A stretch of DNA of 64,000 bases from Serratia sp. AKBS12 (lineage in GTDB: Bacteria > Pseudomonadota > Gammaproteobacteria > Enterobacterales > Enterobacteriaceae). Shown in pieces: positions 10,886 through 19,836 of the stretch. The number at the start of each line of letters is the position of its first letter. Within the stretch, counting starts at the first letter, position 1. Where the stretch lies: the NCBI RefSeq assembly GCF_024793895.1, contig NZ_JANUSB010000015.1, positions 124,001 to 188,000 on the forward strand, in the 5' to 3' direction. The notes under the pieces are model-generated. The model was given only the letters and a program-made list of their open reading frames with translations. It did no database searches and was not told where the DNA came from. Both the position numbers and the translations under genes were made by a program.

Positions 10886-12238
10886 CTAGCGAAACAGCGT
10901 TTGTGCCCAGCGCGCCAAGCCGGCGGTGACCGAGCCGAAGTCGTTGCCGCCGACGATCGGAATGCCTGGCAACTGTTGCTGTAGTGCGGCGCGCAGCAGC
11001 GGCGAACGTGCACTACCGCCGGTGAGATAAATCACCTGCGGTGTGCTTTGGCTGGTGGCCAATGCCGCAGTAACCTGTTCCTGGATCCGTTGCAGCGGCT
11101 GTGCAATTGCCTCGGCCAACTGACCCTGGCCGATGGTTTCAGCCAGATCGGGCTGAACGAACGCCAGCGGCACCTGGGTACTGTCCTGAGCGGACAGGGC
11201 TATTTTGCTTTCTTCTGCCGCCCGCACCAATCGGTAGCTCAGACGTTGCTGATAGACCTTCAGCAGGCGCTGAACCTTCTCCGGTTCGGCGGCGTCGCGG
11301 ATCAGATCGCGCAACAGACGGGCATTGGCGCTAGCATAAAAATCGTTCTGCGCCGGCACGTCGTTGGTGGCAACCGCGTTCCAGTAAGGCAATGCCGGCA
11401 GCGCGATGCCTTTTTCGGTTTCGCCGCCCATGCCGAACAGCGGCATCAACTGCTTGAATGCCAGCATGATATCCAGATCGTTACCGCCAACGCGGCAGCC
11501 GCTGTGGCCCAGCAGGCTTTGCTGACGGTCGGCGCGATCGCGCCATTGCGGGCCCATCAGCAACACCGAGCAGTCGGTGGTACCGCCGCCGATATCCACT
11601 ACCAGAACGGTTTTTTCTTCGCTCAGCGTAGCTTCAAAATCCAGCCCGGCGGCCACCGGCTCGAACTGGAACTCGATGTCTTTAAAGCCGGCGCGCTGGG
11701 CAGCACGTTGCAGGATACCCTGCGCCTGTTGGTTGGCCTCGTCGCCGCCGGTGCCCTGGAAGTTGATTGGACGGCCAATCACCGCCTGATCGATCTGCTG
11801 CTGCAACGCCCCTTCAGCCTGGCGCTTGATGTGGAACATCATGGCGCATACCAAATCTTCGAACAGCGCGATCTGCTGCGCTTTCAGCCCGTTGGCCCCG
11901 AGGAAGGATTTGGGCGATCGAACGAAGTACACCTCTTGCGGATCTTCGACGTAATGCGCCAGCGCTTGCAGGCCGAACAGCACGCTATCGGCATTAACCG
12001 GAATGTCTTCCTCGCGGTTGAAGCTGATGGCGCGTCGCAACAATTGCTGATTTTCGTCGCTGCCGGTCGGTACCTGCCAATGGCGGTGCAGGCACTCGCT
12101 AACCGCTTCGCGCGTTGGCGCGCACAGCATTGACGGCAAATAGGGTTCGTTGTTTTCCAACGCCAGCAACTCTGGGCCATTGTCGCCCATGACCGCCACG
12201 GAGCAGTTTGCTGTTCCATAATCAAAACCAATAAACAT
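10886..12238 (-). CDS. yegD: Hsp70-like chaperone YegD
   Basis: A 450-residue actin/Hsp70-superfamily protein that keeps only the nucleotide-binding domain; the substrate-binding domain of DnaK is missing, as in E. coli YegD (450 residues). Visible motifs are the N-terminal phosphate loop FIGFDYGTANCSVAVMG, the second phosphate motif VVDIGGGTTDCSVLL in the middle, and the adenosine motif YLTGGSARSPLL near the C-terminus. I chose ATG at 12238, which has GGGGA six bases upstream and matches the E. coli N-terminus, rather than the longer frame from 12256. The cellular client is unknown. It is divergent from the alkA-like gene, as in the E. coli yegD/alkA neighbourhood. Confidence 0.94.
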   Translation of the reverse strand: MFIGFDYGTANCSVAVMGDNGPELLALENNEPYLPSMLCAPTREAVSECLHRHWQVPTGSDENQQLLRRAISFNREEDIPVNADSVLFGLQALAHYVEDPQEVYFVRSPKSFLGANGLKAQQIALFEDLVCAMMFHIKRQAEGALQQQIDQAVIGRPINFQGTGGDEANQQAQGILQRAAQRAGFKDIEFQFEPVAAGLDFEATLSEEKTVLVVDIGGGTTDCSVLLMGPQWRDRADRQQSLLGHSGCRVGGNDLDIMLAFKQLMPLFGMGGETEKGIALPALPYWNAVATNDVPAQNDFYASANARLLRDLIRDAAEPEKVQRLLKVYQQRLSYRLVRAAEESKIALSAQDSTQVPLAFVQPDLAETIGQGQLAEAIAQPLQRIQEQVTAALATSQSTPQVIYLTGGSARSPLLRAALQQQLPGIPIVGGNDFGSVTAGLARWAQTLFR

Positions 12239-12441
12239 TGTCTTTCCCCATGCCAATGAAGGGGGGCGACTTTACCCGAGAGCGGGCGTCTGGGCAACGT
12301 GCAGCGCGTCAAGCGGCTAAAAATTTAGCGCAGTGGCCGTTGGCATGCTTAACTGTTTGCCACAGGTTAATGTCCGAATTCCGCACGTCAGGGCGCAGCG
12401 CGAGCAGCATAATGATGAAAAAACCGACATTGAGCGTAATC

Positions 12442-13905
12442 ATGAGTAATCAACAGGCATTATATGCCGCGCTGCAGGCGCGCGATCGCAAGTTTGACGG
12501 CCGATTTTTTGTCGGTGTTTCTTCAACCGGTATCTATTGCCGCCCGGTATGCAGCGCCCGCACGCCAAAAATTGAAAATTGCAGCTTTTACCCCAGCGCG
12601 GCGGCGGCCGAACTGGCCGGGTTTCGCCCTTGTCTGAAATGCCGGCCTGAACTGGCACCGGGGCTGGCGCTGATCGATCTGGGCAACCGCTATGCGCAGG
12701 TGGCGGTACAGCTGATTGAGCAGGGCTATCTTTCCGAACACGGTTGTGAAGCGCTGGCGGCGCGGCTGGGGATTTCCGATCGTCATCTGCGGCGGATATT
12801 TGCCGAACGCTTCGGCGCGTCACCGATTGATTATGCGCAGTCGCATCGGCTGTTGCAGGCCAAACGGCTGTTGGCAGATACCAGCATGCCGCTGAGCGAA
12901 GTGGCGTTCGCCGCCGGTTTCGGCAGTCTGCGGCGCTTTAACGAGCTGTTCAAACAGCGTTACCGCCTGGTGCCGTCGGCCTTGCGTGAAAGCAGCGCGC
13001 GGCAGTCTCGCGCCGCTGCCAGCGGACTGGTGTTTCACCTGGGCTATCGGCCGCCGTACGACTGGGCACGCATGCTGACATTTTTACAGGCACGTGCGGT
13101 TAGCGGCGTGGAAAGCCTGCGGGACGGTCAGTATTGCCGCTCCATTGCGTTGCAGCAGGGTGGGGAGGAATATCACGGTTGGGTCAGCGTACTGCCGGAG
13201 CCGGCGCGCAACCGGGTGCGGGTAGAGATTGCGCCGTCGCTCAGCCGGGTCACCACCGAGGTGCTACGGCGCGTACGTCAGCTGTTTGATCTGGACGCCG
13301 CACCCGATCTGATCGCCGATGCGCTGGGTGAGCTGGCTGCCGACGCGCCCGGCTTGCGGCTGCCCGGTTGCGTCAACAGCTTTGAACAGGCAACGCGCGC
13401 GGTGCTGGGCCAGCTGGTCAGCGTCAAGATGGCCGCCAGCTTTGCCGGGCGGATGGCCGAACGTTGGGGGACGCCGCTTGAGCAGCCGTACGCCGGCATC
13501 ACTCACCTGTTCCCGACCGCGCAGCAGGTAGCGCAACTGCAACCGCAGGATCTGCGGCCGCTTGGTGTTCAGCTCAAACGCGCCGCGGCGCTGATCGCCA
13601 TCGCCCGGGCGGTGGTGGAAGGGCGGCTGGCGCTGGATAACGTGCTGGATATCGATGCTGGCATCAAGGCGTTGACCGCACTGCCGGGGATTGGCAACTG
13701 GACGGCCAATTATATCGCGATGCGCGCCTGGTCATGGCCGGACGTATTTTTGGCCGGCGATTACCTGATTAAACAGCGTTTTCCCGGCATGACGCCGCGA
13801 CAGATGGAACGCTACGCCGAACGTTGGCGACCGTGGCGATCTTACGCCACGCTGCACCTCTGGCACAATGAGCGCTGGCAGCCTCAGCCGGCGAGTGAGG
13901 AATAA
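12442..13905 (+). CDS. alkA: Fused Ada metal-binding/AraC-type and AlkA-type 3-methyladenine glycosylase
   Basis: A 487-residue multidomain alkylation-damage protein. Residues 1-80 form the Ada N-terminal zinc domain with cysteines C33, C37, C64 and C67; C33 corresponds to the Ada cysteine that accepts methyl groups from phosphotriesters. An AraC-type helix-turn-helix follows (about 90-185), then an AlkA N-domain and a HhH-GPD glycosylase. The hairpin LPGIGNW is at 414-420 and the catalytic aspartate is D440 (in GDYLIKQRF). It should excise 3-methyladenine and other alkylated bases and may sense methyl phosphotriesters to activate transcription. E. coli AlkA (282 residues) has only the glycosylase part. 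No O6-methylguanine methyltransferase domain is present. The start at 12442 fits family N-termini; an in-frame ATG at 12412 is possible. Confidence 0.9.
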   Translation: MSNQQALYAALQARDRKFDGRFFVGVSSTGIYCRPVCSARTPKIENCSFYPSAAAAELAGFRPCLKCRPELAPGLALIDLGNRYAQVAVQLIEQGYLSEHGCEALAARLGISDRHLRRIFAERFGASPIDYAQSHRLLQAKRLLADTSMPLSEVAFAAGFGSLRRFNELFKQRYRLVPSALRESSARQSRAAASGLVFHLGYRPPYDWARMLTFLQARAVSGVESLRDGQYCRSIALQQGGEEYHGWVSVLPEPARNRVRVEIAPSLSRVTTEVLRRVRQLFDLDAAPDLIADALGELAADAPGLRLPGCVNSFEQATRAVLGQLVSVKMAASFAGRMAERWGTPLEQPYAGITHLFPTAQQVAQLQPQDLRPLGVQLKRAAALIAIARAVVEGRLALDNVLDIDAGIKALTALPGIGNWTANYIAMRAWSWPDVFLAGDYLIKQRFPGMTPRQMERYAERWRPWRSYATLHLWHNERWQPQPASEE

Positions 13906-13923
13906 CCTGCCGGTCGCGCGGGC

Positions 13924-15357
13924 CTACAGCAGAAACAGCGTAGCGAGGCCAAGAAAGATAAAGAATCCGCCGGTATCGGTCAGCGCGGTGATCAGCACGC
14001 TGGATCCGACCGCCGGATCGCGGCCGAACTTGAGCATGGTCATTGGAATGACGACGCCCATCAATGCCGCGACCAGCAGGTTAAGTATCATTGCCAGGGT
14101 CATCACGCCGCCCATCGCCCAGTCGCCATACAGCAGATAGGTCACTACGCCCATGATACCGCCCCACACCACGCCGTTGATGACTGCCACGCCCAGTTCC
14201 CGGAGCATCAGTCGCGATATGTTGCCAACTTCGATCTGGTGCAGGGCCAGGGCGCGCACGATCATGGTAATGGTCTGGTTGCCGGTGTTGCCACCGATGC
14301 CGGCGACGATCGGCATTAACGCCGCCAGCGCTACCAGTTGGGAGATGGTGTGCTCGAACAGACCAATGACGCGCGAGGCAATGAAGGCGGTGCACAGATT
14401 GATCGCCAACCAGGCCCAGCGGGTTTTTACCGCTTTGCCGACCGGAGCGAACACGTCTTCTTCCGGGCTCAAGCCGCCCATCCGGCGCAGGTTGCTTTCG
14501 CTTTCCTCATTGACCACGTCGACGATTTCTTCGATGGTCAAACGCCCCATCAGCTTGCCTTTGGCGTCGATCACCGGTGCGCTGATCAGGTCGTAGCGTT
14601 CAAATGCACCCGCCGCCGCTTCGGCCTTGTCCTCTGGCTGAAAGGTGGTGGGATCGCTGTCCATCACCTCGAATACCGGCGTTTGCGGATCGTTGAGCAG
14701 CACCGCGGTCAGCGGCAGTTCGCCCAGCAGGGTATTTTTACGATCGGTAACGAAGATTTTATCGGTCGCATCGGGAATGGTTTTGCGCAGGCGCAGAAAG
14801 CGGTGCACCGCGCCCAGCGTGACGTCGGCGCGTACCGTGATCAGCTCGAAGTTCATCATCCAGCCGACGGTTTCTTTGCCGTAGTGCATCATTTCGCGCA
14901 CTTGCGCCCGTTCATCAGGTTCCAGCGAGGTGAGCAGCCGCCCCATCAGGTTACGCGGCAGAAATTGCGCCAGATAGGCTTGTTCATCGACGTCCAGCGT
15001 CTTGATCGCCTTGAGCAGATCCTTATCGCTCATCTCTTCGATCAGGCTGTCCCACACCGGTTCGGCAACTTCCACCAGCGTTTGGCCACGCTTGGCGTTG
15101 CCGACCAGCCGCCACAGCGCCAGCCGCTCGTCCTGCGGCAGCGCTTCCAGCAGGTCCGCCAGATCGGCGGCGTGCATGTCTTCGACAATCTGGGTGATTT
15201 CAGCGGTCTGATTGAGCCGTTCACTTTTGTCGAGTGGTTGCCCGTCGCCGGGACGGCCAAGAATGCCATCGACCAGCTCTTTGTTATTCAATAGCAAAGA
15301 CAGAATGCGCTGACGGTATTCAGCGACTTTTTTGACGTTATGTGTAGCGGCTGACAT
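13924..15357 (-). CDS. mgtE: Magnesium transporter MgtE
   Basis: A 477-residue MgtE-type Mg2+ channel/transporter. Order: N-terminal superhelical Mg-sensing domain (about 30-150), paired CBS domains (about 150-280; the second ends near ISAPVIDAKGKLMGRLTIEE), then a five-helix C-terminal pore domain with the conserved GIGGNTGNQ segment. Mg2+ binding to the N and CBS domains closes the pore in characterised homologues. I chose ATG at 15357, preceded by AAGGAA; an in-frame upstream extension to 15408 lacks support. It is convergent with the alkA-like gene (18 bp gap). E. coli K-12 has no orthologue at this position. Confidence 0.94.
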   Translation of the reverse strand: MSAATHNVKKVAEYRQRILSLLLNNKELVDGILGRPGDGQPLDKSERLNQTAEITQIVEDMHAADLADLLEALPQDERLALWRLVGNAKRGQTLVEVAEPVWDSLIEEMSDKDLLKAIKTLDVDEQAYLAQFLPRNLMGRLLTSLEPDERAQVREMMHYGKETVGWMMNFELITVRADVTLGAVHRFLRLRKTIPDATDKIFVTDRKNTLLGELPLTAVLLNDPQTPVFEVMDSDPTTFQPEDKAEAAAGAFERYDLISAPVIDAKGKLMGRLTIEEIVDVVNEESESNLRRMGGLSPEEDVFAPVGKAVKTRWAWLAINLCTAFIASRVIGLFEHTISQLVALAALMPIVAGIGGNTGNQTITMIVRALALHQIEVGNISRLMLRELGVAVINGVVWGGIMGVVTYLLYGDWAMGGVMTLAMILNLLVAALMGVVIPMTMLKFGRDPAVGSSVLITALTDTGGFFIFLGLATLFLL

Positions 15358-15463
15358 GGTATTCCTTAACGCGTTACTCGCACAGTTCCCGTATGACGGC
15401 TTTAACAAGATAGAACATGCTGACGCAGGACGTCAGTTTTATGGGGCACAACAGAAGGTGGGG

Positions 15464-15616
15464 TTACAGACGTTGGTCGTACTGTTGCGAGGACGCTTTC
15501 TTCTCCTGGTGATGCGGCACGGCAACTACGGCTGCGTACAGTAATCGGCCGATCAGTATGATAAAACTGACAAACAACACGATCTTGGTCATTTGTCCGG
15601 TGGTTCTTTTTTTCAT
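15464..15616 (-). CDS. yfgG: YfgG-like small membrane protein (DUF2633)
   Basis: This 50-codon gene is easily missed. ATG at 15616 is preceded by GGGTGA; the product begins MKKRTTGQMTKIVLFVSFII, has one hydrophobic helix (about residues 11-33) and a hydrophilic tail with HHQEKK, ending at TAA 15464-15466. E. coli YfgG has the same layout (basic start, TRIVLLISFI helix, WQHHQSKKE tail) and also lies close to ppx, so context supports orthology. E. coli YfgG has been linked to nickel/cobalt stress, from memory; function here is unverified. A 73-codon ORF in another frame over the same DNA is a shadow. Confidence 0.8.
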   Translation of the reverse strand: MKKRTTGQMTKIVLFVSFIILIGRLLYAAVVAVPHHQEKKASSQQYDQRL

Positions 15617-15975
15617 ATATCACCCGAAGTTATCGGTTCCTTATCAAGGGGTTGGCAGCAGCCTGCTGCGCACGATTACTGCAAGTTTAGGCCGGGTGAA
15701 TAAAATTTGTCTATTTGTTTCCTGAATGGTTTAGCCATCGTTTAGCGTTTATTTTACGCGGTATAGGGGCTCGGCCGGTTTTCATTGCCGCTATCATGCC
15801 GATTGTGATGCGCCGGGCGTGGCTGGCGGTGAGGCGGGATATGCCAGGAATTAGCGCCGGTGCGTTGCGTAATCGATGCCGACCAGACGATGGCCGCGGG
15901 GGATAGCGGGCGGTATGCCGCCACGCCACGTTACCCGGCTTGCCCTCTGGGGGATCAAGGCAAGCCGGTAAGGCG
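15617..15975. other. Intergenic region between yfgG and ppx, with a hairpin
   Basis: No convincing gene is seen in these 359 bp. Near the ppx end, 15931-15971 forms a strong stem (TTAC(C)CGGCTTGCC pairing with GGCAAGCCGGTAA, one bulged C), located just after the ppx stop on the minus strand. It is probably the end of the ppk-ppx transcript, although a T-run is lacking. The yfgG promoter must also lie here. E. coli has yfgF between ppx and yfgG; there is no trace of it. Confidence 0.6.
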
Positions 15976-17526
15976 TTATGCCGAACGCTGTTCGTCGTTC
16001 TGGGCGTCTTCTTCTATCATCAGTTTCCAGCCAACCACGTCGTTCCAGTAGGCCTGTTCACGTTCAAAATCCAGTTGCACCAGATTGTTCTGCGCCAGAT
16101 AGCCGGTCGGGAAGCGCAGCGTCCAGTGATTGTCATCGGTGATCAAACGCAGCGTTTCCGGCGTGGTGGTAGACTGCCGCTGGTTGTTGAGCAGAGTGCT
16201 CAAGCGCAACAGCTGAATCAATGGCAGATAATGTTTCTTTTTGAACAGGTTCAGGCGCGGCAGCTCATCCAGCTTGATTGCCTTGCGGTGGAAGCGTACC
16301 AGCGCTGCCAGCAATAATTGCTGTTCCTGATTAAAGCCCGGCAGATTGGAGTTTTGCAAAATATACGCCGAGTGGCGATGCATGCCGCTGTGGTTAATGC
16401 TCAGGCCGACTTCGTGCAGCATTGCCGCCCACTTCAGCAGGGCTTCCAACTGCGGATGCACCAGCTTGGTGTTTTGCGCCATCCACTGTGCGTACAGCAG
16501 CTCGGTGGTTTCCAACACTCGTTTGGCCTGTTCACGATCGATATTATAGTGATCGGCCAGGCTTTTGGCGGTGCGGCTGCGGATGTCCTGATGGCGGAAA
16601 CGGCCTTCCATTTCATACAGTACGCCTTCGCGCAGCGCGCCGTCAGACAGGCGCAGATCGCGGATCGCCAGCGCGTCAAATACCCCGCACAGAATAGCCA
16701 GCCCGGGCACAAATACCGATTGGCGATCCTCCGACAGGCCCGGCAGGCTGAGGGCGCTGAAGTTTTTGAACTGCAGTACTTGCTCGACCAGCATTTCCAG
16801 CCGGTCAGGGGTGATCAGGCCGTCTTTCTCGCCCAGTTCCACCAGTACTTCATGCGCAGCCTTGATGGTACCCGAGGCACCCAGTGCGTACTGCCAGCCC
16901 TGGATGCGGTACTGCCAGGCCAGGGTTTCCAGCTTTTGCGCGGCGGCGAGGCGCGCGCGCTTGAAGTTGGTCTTGCTGATTTCGCCGCCGGGGAAAAACA
17001 TCTGGGCGAAGCTGACGCAGCCCATGCGGCGGCTTTCCGCCAGCAGCGGTTCGAAATCCTCGCCGATCACCAGTTCGGTTGAGCCGCCGCCGATGTCGAC
17101 CACCAGCTTGCGGCCTTTTTCCGGTTGGGTATGCTCGACGCCCATAAAGATCAGGCGCGCTTCCTCCTGCCCGGAGATGATTTCAATCGGGTAGGGGATG
17201 ACCTTCGCGGCGCGCTTGAGAAACGCTTCGGCATTGACCGCCTGACGCAGGGTGTGGGTACCGACGATGGTGACGTTATCCGCCGGAAAGCCTTGCAGCC
17301 GCTCGGCAAATAATGCCAGGCAAGCCAGACCACGTTCTATAGCCTCTTCACTGAGTACATTGTTGGCATCCAATCCATCGGCGAGGTGAACCCGTTGTTT
17401 CAAACGGCCTAAAACCTGCAAGGCGCCGTTGACAACGCGGGCGATCACCATGTGGAAACTGTTCGAGCCAAGATCGATGGCAGCAATTTCCTGCGGTTTA
17501 TGAGTTGTGGTGCTGTTTAGCGGCAT
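15976..17526 (-). CDS. ppx: Exopolyphosphatase Ppx
   Basis: A 516-residue enzyme (E. coli 513) that processively releases orthophosphate from the end of long polyphosphate chains and can hydrolyse pppGpp. The actin-like phosphate loops [18 protein letters not shown] (residues 14-31) and [15 protein letters not shown] (about 140-155) are visible, followed by the C-terminal HD-type helical domain ([14 protein letters not shown]). It lies 10 bp after ppk on the same strand, the usual ppk-ppx operon. ATG at 17526 matches the family N-terminus. Confidence 0.97.
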   Translation of the reverse strand: MPLNSTTTHKPQEIAAIDLGSNSFHMVIARVVNGALQVLGRLKQRVHLADGLDANNVLSEEAIERGLACLALFAERLQGFPADNVTIVGTHTLRQAVNAEAFLKRAAKVIPYPIEIISGQEEARLIFMGVEHTQPEKGRKLVVDIGGGSTELVIGEDFEPLLAESRRMGCVSFAQMFFPGGEISKTNFKRARLAAAQKLETLAWQYRIQGWQYALGASGTIKAAHEVLVELGEKDGLITPDRLEMLVEQVLQFKNFSALSLPGLSEDRQSVFVPGLAILCGVFDALAIRDLRLSDGALREGVLYEMEGRFRHQDIRSRTAKSLADHYNIDREQAKRVLETTELLYAQWMAQNTKLVHPQLEALLKWAAMLHEVGLSINHSGMHRHSAYILQNSNLPGFNQEQQLLLAALVRFHRKAIKLDELPRLNLFKKKHYLPLIQLLRLSTLLNNQRQSTTTPETLRLITDDNHWTLRFPTGYLAQNNLVQLDFEREQAYWNDVVGWKLMIEEDAQNDEQRSA

Positions 17527-17536
17527 AGTTACTGGC

Positions 17537-19600
17537 CTAGTGTCCTGGTTGTTCCAGAGCGTTTAAATACTCGTAAATGGCAATCTGCGACCGCACCTTG
17601 CGGCGGTTGCCGCGCGGCACGTACTGATTGCTCAGTTCTTTATCAATATAACGGGCTTTGACCGTGTCGCTAAACAGGATCTCCAAAATATCCAGCACCC
17701 GCTGTTTGAGCGCCGGATCCAGCAGAGAAACCGCCACTTCGATACGGTAATCGATGTTGCGGGTCATCCAGTCGGCAGACGACAGATAGACTTTTTTGTC
17801 ACCCTTGTTTTCGAAAACGTAGACGCGATCGTGTTCCAGATAGCGGTCAACGATACTGATAACCTGAATATTGTCACTGATTCCCGGCAGGTTGGGAATC
17901 AAAGAACACATTCCGCGCACCAGCAGGCGGATTTTTACGCCGGCGCCAGAGGCGGTATATAACCGATCCACCAGCCCTTTATCCACCAGATTGTTTATTT
18001 TCAGCATAATGCCGGCCGGTTCGCCCGCCTGCGCGTTGGCGATTTCATTGTCGATCAGTTGGTACAGCATGCGGCGCGAGTTTTGCGGCGACACCATCAG
18101 GTTGTCGAAGCTGACCGGGCGGTACGGGTTTTCAATAAAGTTGAATACCCGCCGCACTTCGTTGGTGATGCGTGCATCTGCGGTCAATAGCGAGTAGTCG
18201 GTATAAATGCGCGCGGTTTTCTCGTTGAAGTTACCGGTGCCGATGTGCGCATAGCGCACGATAGCATCGCCCTCGCGGCGGGAAATCAGGAACAGTTTGG
18301 CGTGGATCTTCAGGCCCGGCGCCGAGAAAATAACGTGAACCCCGGCTTCGGTCAGGCGTTTTGCCCAATGAATATTGGCTTCTTCGTCAAAACGTGCCTG
18401 CAATTCCACCACCACCGTGACTTTCTTGCCGTTGTGGGCGGCATGGATCATCGATTCGATGATGCGCGAGTCTTTCGCCACACGATAAATATTTATTTTT
18501 ATCGCCAGTACGCTGGGGTCGAACGAGGCCTGACGCAGTAGTTCCAGCACGTGCTCGAAGGTGTGGTAAGGGTAGTACAGCAATACGTCCTTTTCCCGAA
18601 TGGCATCAAAGCCGTTACGGAAGTTGTCAAACCAGATATGGCGCAGACGCGGCAGCGGTCGGTTGACCAGATTGGCTTTACCGACGTTAGGGAAGCTGAT
18701 GAAATCCTTGAAGTTGTGGTAACGACCACCGGCAATCACCGAGTCGTAGTTGGAAATGCCGAGCTTGCCGCGCAGCAGTTCGACCATTTCGTTTGGCATA
18801 TCGCGCTGATAGACAAAACGCACCGGTTCGGCGGTCAGACGCTGCTTCAGGCTGGAGGACATCAGTTCCAGCAGGCTGGATTCCATTTCGGTTACCAGAT
18901 CGTATTCGGCGTCGCGCGTCATCTTCATCGAATAGGCGTTCAACGCGTCGTAATCGAAAAAGCCCTTGAAGATATCATCCAGGCAGTAGCGCAGAATGTT
19001 ATCCAGCAGGATCATTGGCTTGCGGCGGCGCGGCGCTTCCGGCGGCAGGTTGACAAAGCGCGGAACCTTATCGGACGGAATTTCCAGCAGCGCGTAGTCG
19101 ATGCGCGTCCCGCGGATGATTTCGACCGCCAGATAGGTGTAGTCGTCCTTCAGGAACTGCACCAGATTGGTGTCATGGTTAATCAGAATCGGGGTAATGT
19201 GCTGGCGCAGGTGCTGTTTGAAATACTGCCGCAGCCAGATTTGCTGATTTTCCGAAACCTGTCGCTCGTTAATCAGGAAGATCTGATTACGAGCCATTTC
19301 CAACAGCAGATCGTTGTACAGGCTGTCGAACTCCTGATCGGTTTTCAGCACCTTCGCCTGGATTTTTTTCAGCAGATGGCGTGATGCGCCGGCGGAGCCC
19401 TGTTCTTCGCTGATCAGGATACGCCGCTTCAAGTCGGCAAAGCGGACTTTATAAAACTCGTCAAGGTTGTTGGAGTAAATGCCAAGAAACCGCATGCGCT
19501 CAATCAGGGGATTGCTCTTATCTGCGGCTTCCTGCAATACGCGCTCATTAAAGGATAACCAGCTTAGTTCTTTTTCGATGTAGAGCTTTTCCTGACCCAT
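17537..19600 (-). CDS. ppk: Polyphosphate kinase 1
   Basis: A 687-residue PPK1 (E. coli 688) that makes inorganic polyphosphate reversibly from ATP at the inner membrane. The N-terminal domain begins with the family start [19 protein letters not shown]. The phospholipase-D-like core has the phospho-accepting histidine in KIHAKLFL at residue 433 and the second conserved histidine in [10 protein letters not shown] at 452 (E. coli H435 and H454). The ATG at 19600 has GGAG at proper spacing. It heads the ppk-ppx operon and diverges from a phosphate transporter operon with a candidate Pho box between. Confidence 0.98.
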   Translation of the reverse strand: MGQEKLYIEKELSWLSFNERVLQEAADKSNPLIERMRFLGIYSNNLDEFYKVRFADLKRRILISEEQGSAGASRHLLKKIQAKVLKTDQEFDSLYNDLLLEMARNQIFLINERQVSENQQIWLRQYFKQHLRQHITPILINHDTNLVQFLKDDYTYLAVEIIRGTRIDYALLEIPSDKVPRFVNLPPEAPRRRKPMILLDNILRYCLDDIFKGFFDYDALNAYSMKMTRDAEYDLVTEMESSLLELMSSSLKQRLTAEPVRFVYQRDMPNEMVELLRGKLGISNYDSVIAGGRYHNFKDFISFPNVGKANLVNRPLPRLRHIWFDNFRNGFDAIREKDVLLYYPYHTFEHVLELLRQASFDPSVLAIKINIYRVAKDSRIIESMIHAAHNGKKVTVVVELQARFDEEANIHWAKRLTEAGVHVIFSAPGLKIHAKLFLISRREGDAIVRYAHIGTGNFNEKTARIYTDYSLLTADARITNEVRRVFNFIENPYRPVSFDNLMVSPQNSRRMLYQLIDNEIANAQAGEPAGIMLKINNLVDKGLVDRLYTASGAGVKIRLLVRGMCSLIPNLPGISDNIQVISIVDRYLEHDRVYVFENKGDKKVYLSSADWMTRNIDYRIEVAVSLLDPALKQRVLDILEILFSDTVKARYIDKELSNQYVPRGNRRKVRSQIAIYEYLNALEQPGH

Positions 19601-19751
19601 TATTACTCCGCTTTTGCATGGGGAAAATCGAATGGCATCCTCTATGATTCAGGGCATGGGTTGTGCCGGATGCCGCTCTAATGTCCTACAACATTATTGC
19701 GAGAGATTGACAATAAAGTCCATTAGATTACCCACTTGCCTAACGGCAACT

Positions 19752-19769
19752 TTGTCATGCAAACGTCAC
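19752..19769 (+). promoter_or_regulatory. Candidate Pho box
   Basis: TTGTCATGCAAACGTCAC resembles the PhoB-binding consensus CTGTCATAWAWCTGTCAC: both TGTCAT- and GTCAC-type half sites are present 11 bp apart, about 13 of 18 positions matching. It sits 68 bp upstream of the pstC-like ATG, in the 236-bp region shared with ppk, so it could serve phosphate-starvation induction of the transporter and possibly ppk-ppx. Confidence 0.6.
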
Positions 19770-19836
19770 CAATCTGACATAAGATGCCCGGTTATCTTAC
19801 GGCGCAAGCCCAGCCAGCAAAACGACAGCGAGACAC

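Noticed and set aside
14338-15294. 318-codon plus-strand ORF inside mgtE
   Set aside because: Antisense to a clearly conserved MgtE frame.
15402-15623. 73-codon minus-strand ORF near mgtE
   Set aside because: It covers the yfgG-like gene in another frame and lacks membrane-protein character or conservation.
15711-15929. Short ORFs on both strands between yfgG and ppx
   Set aside because: Arg/Pro-rich, no ribosome site, mutually overlapping; treated as noncoding.
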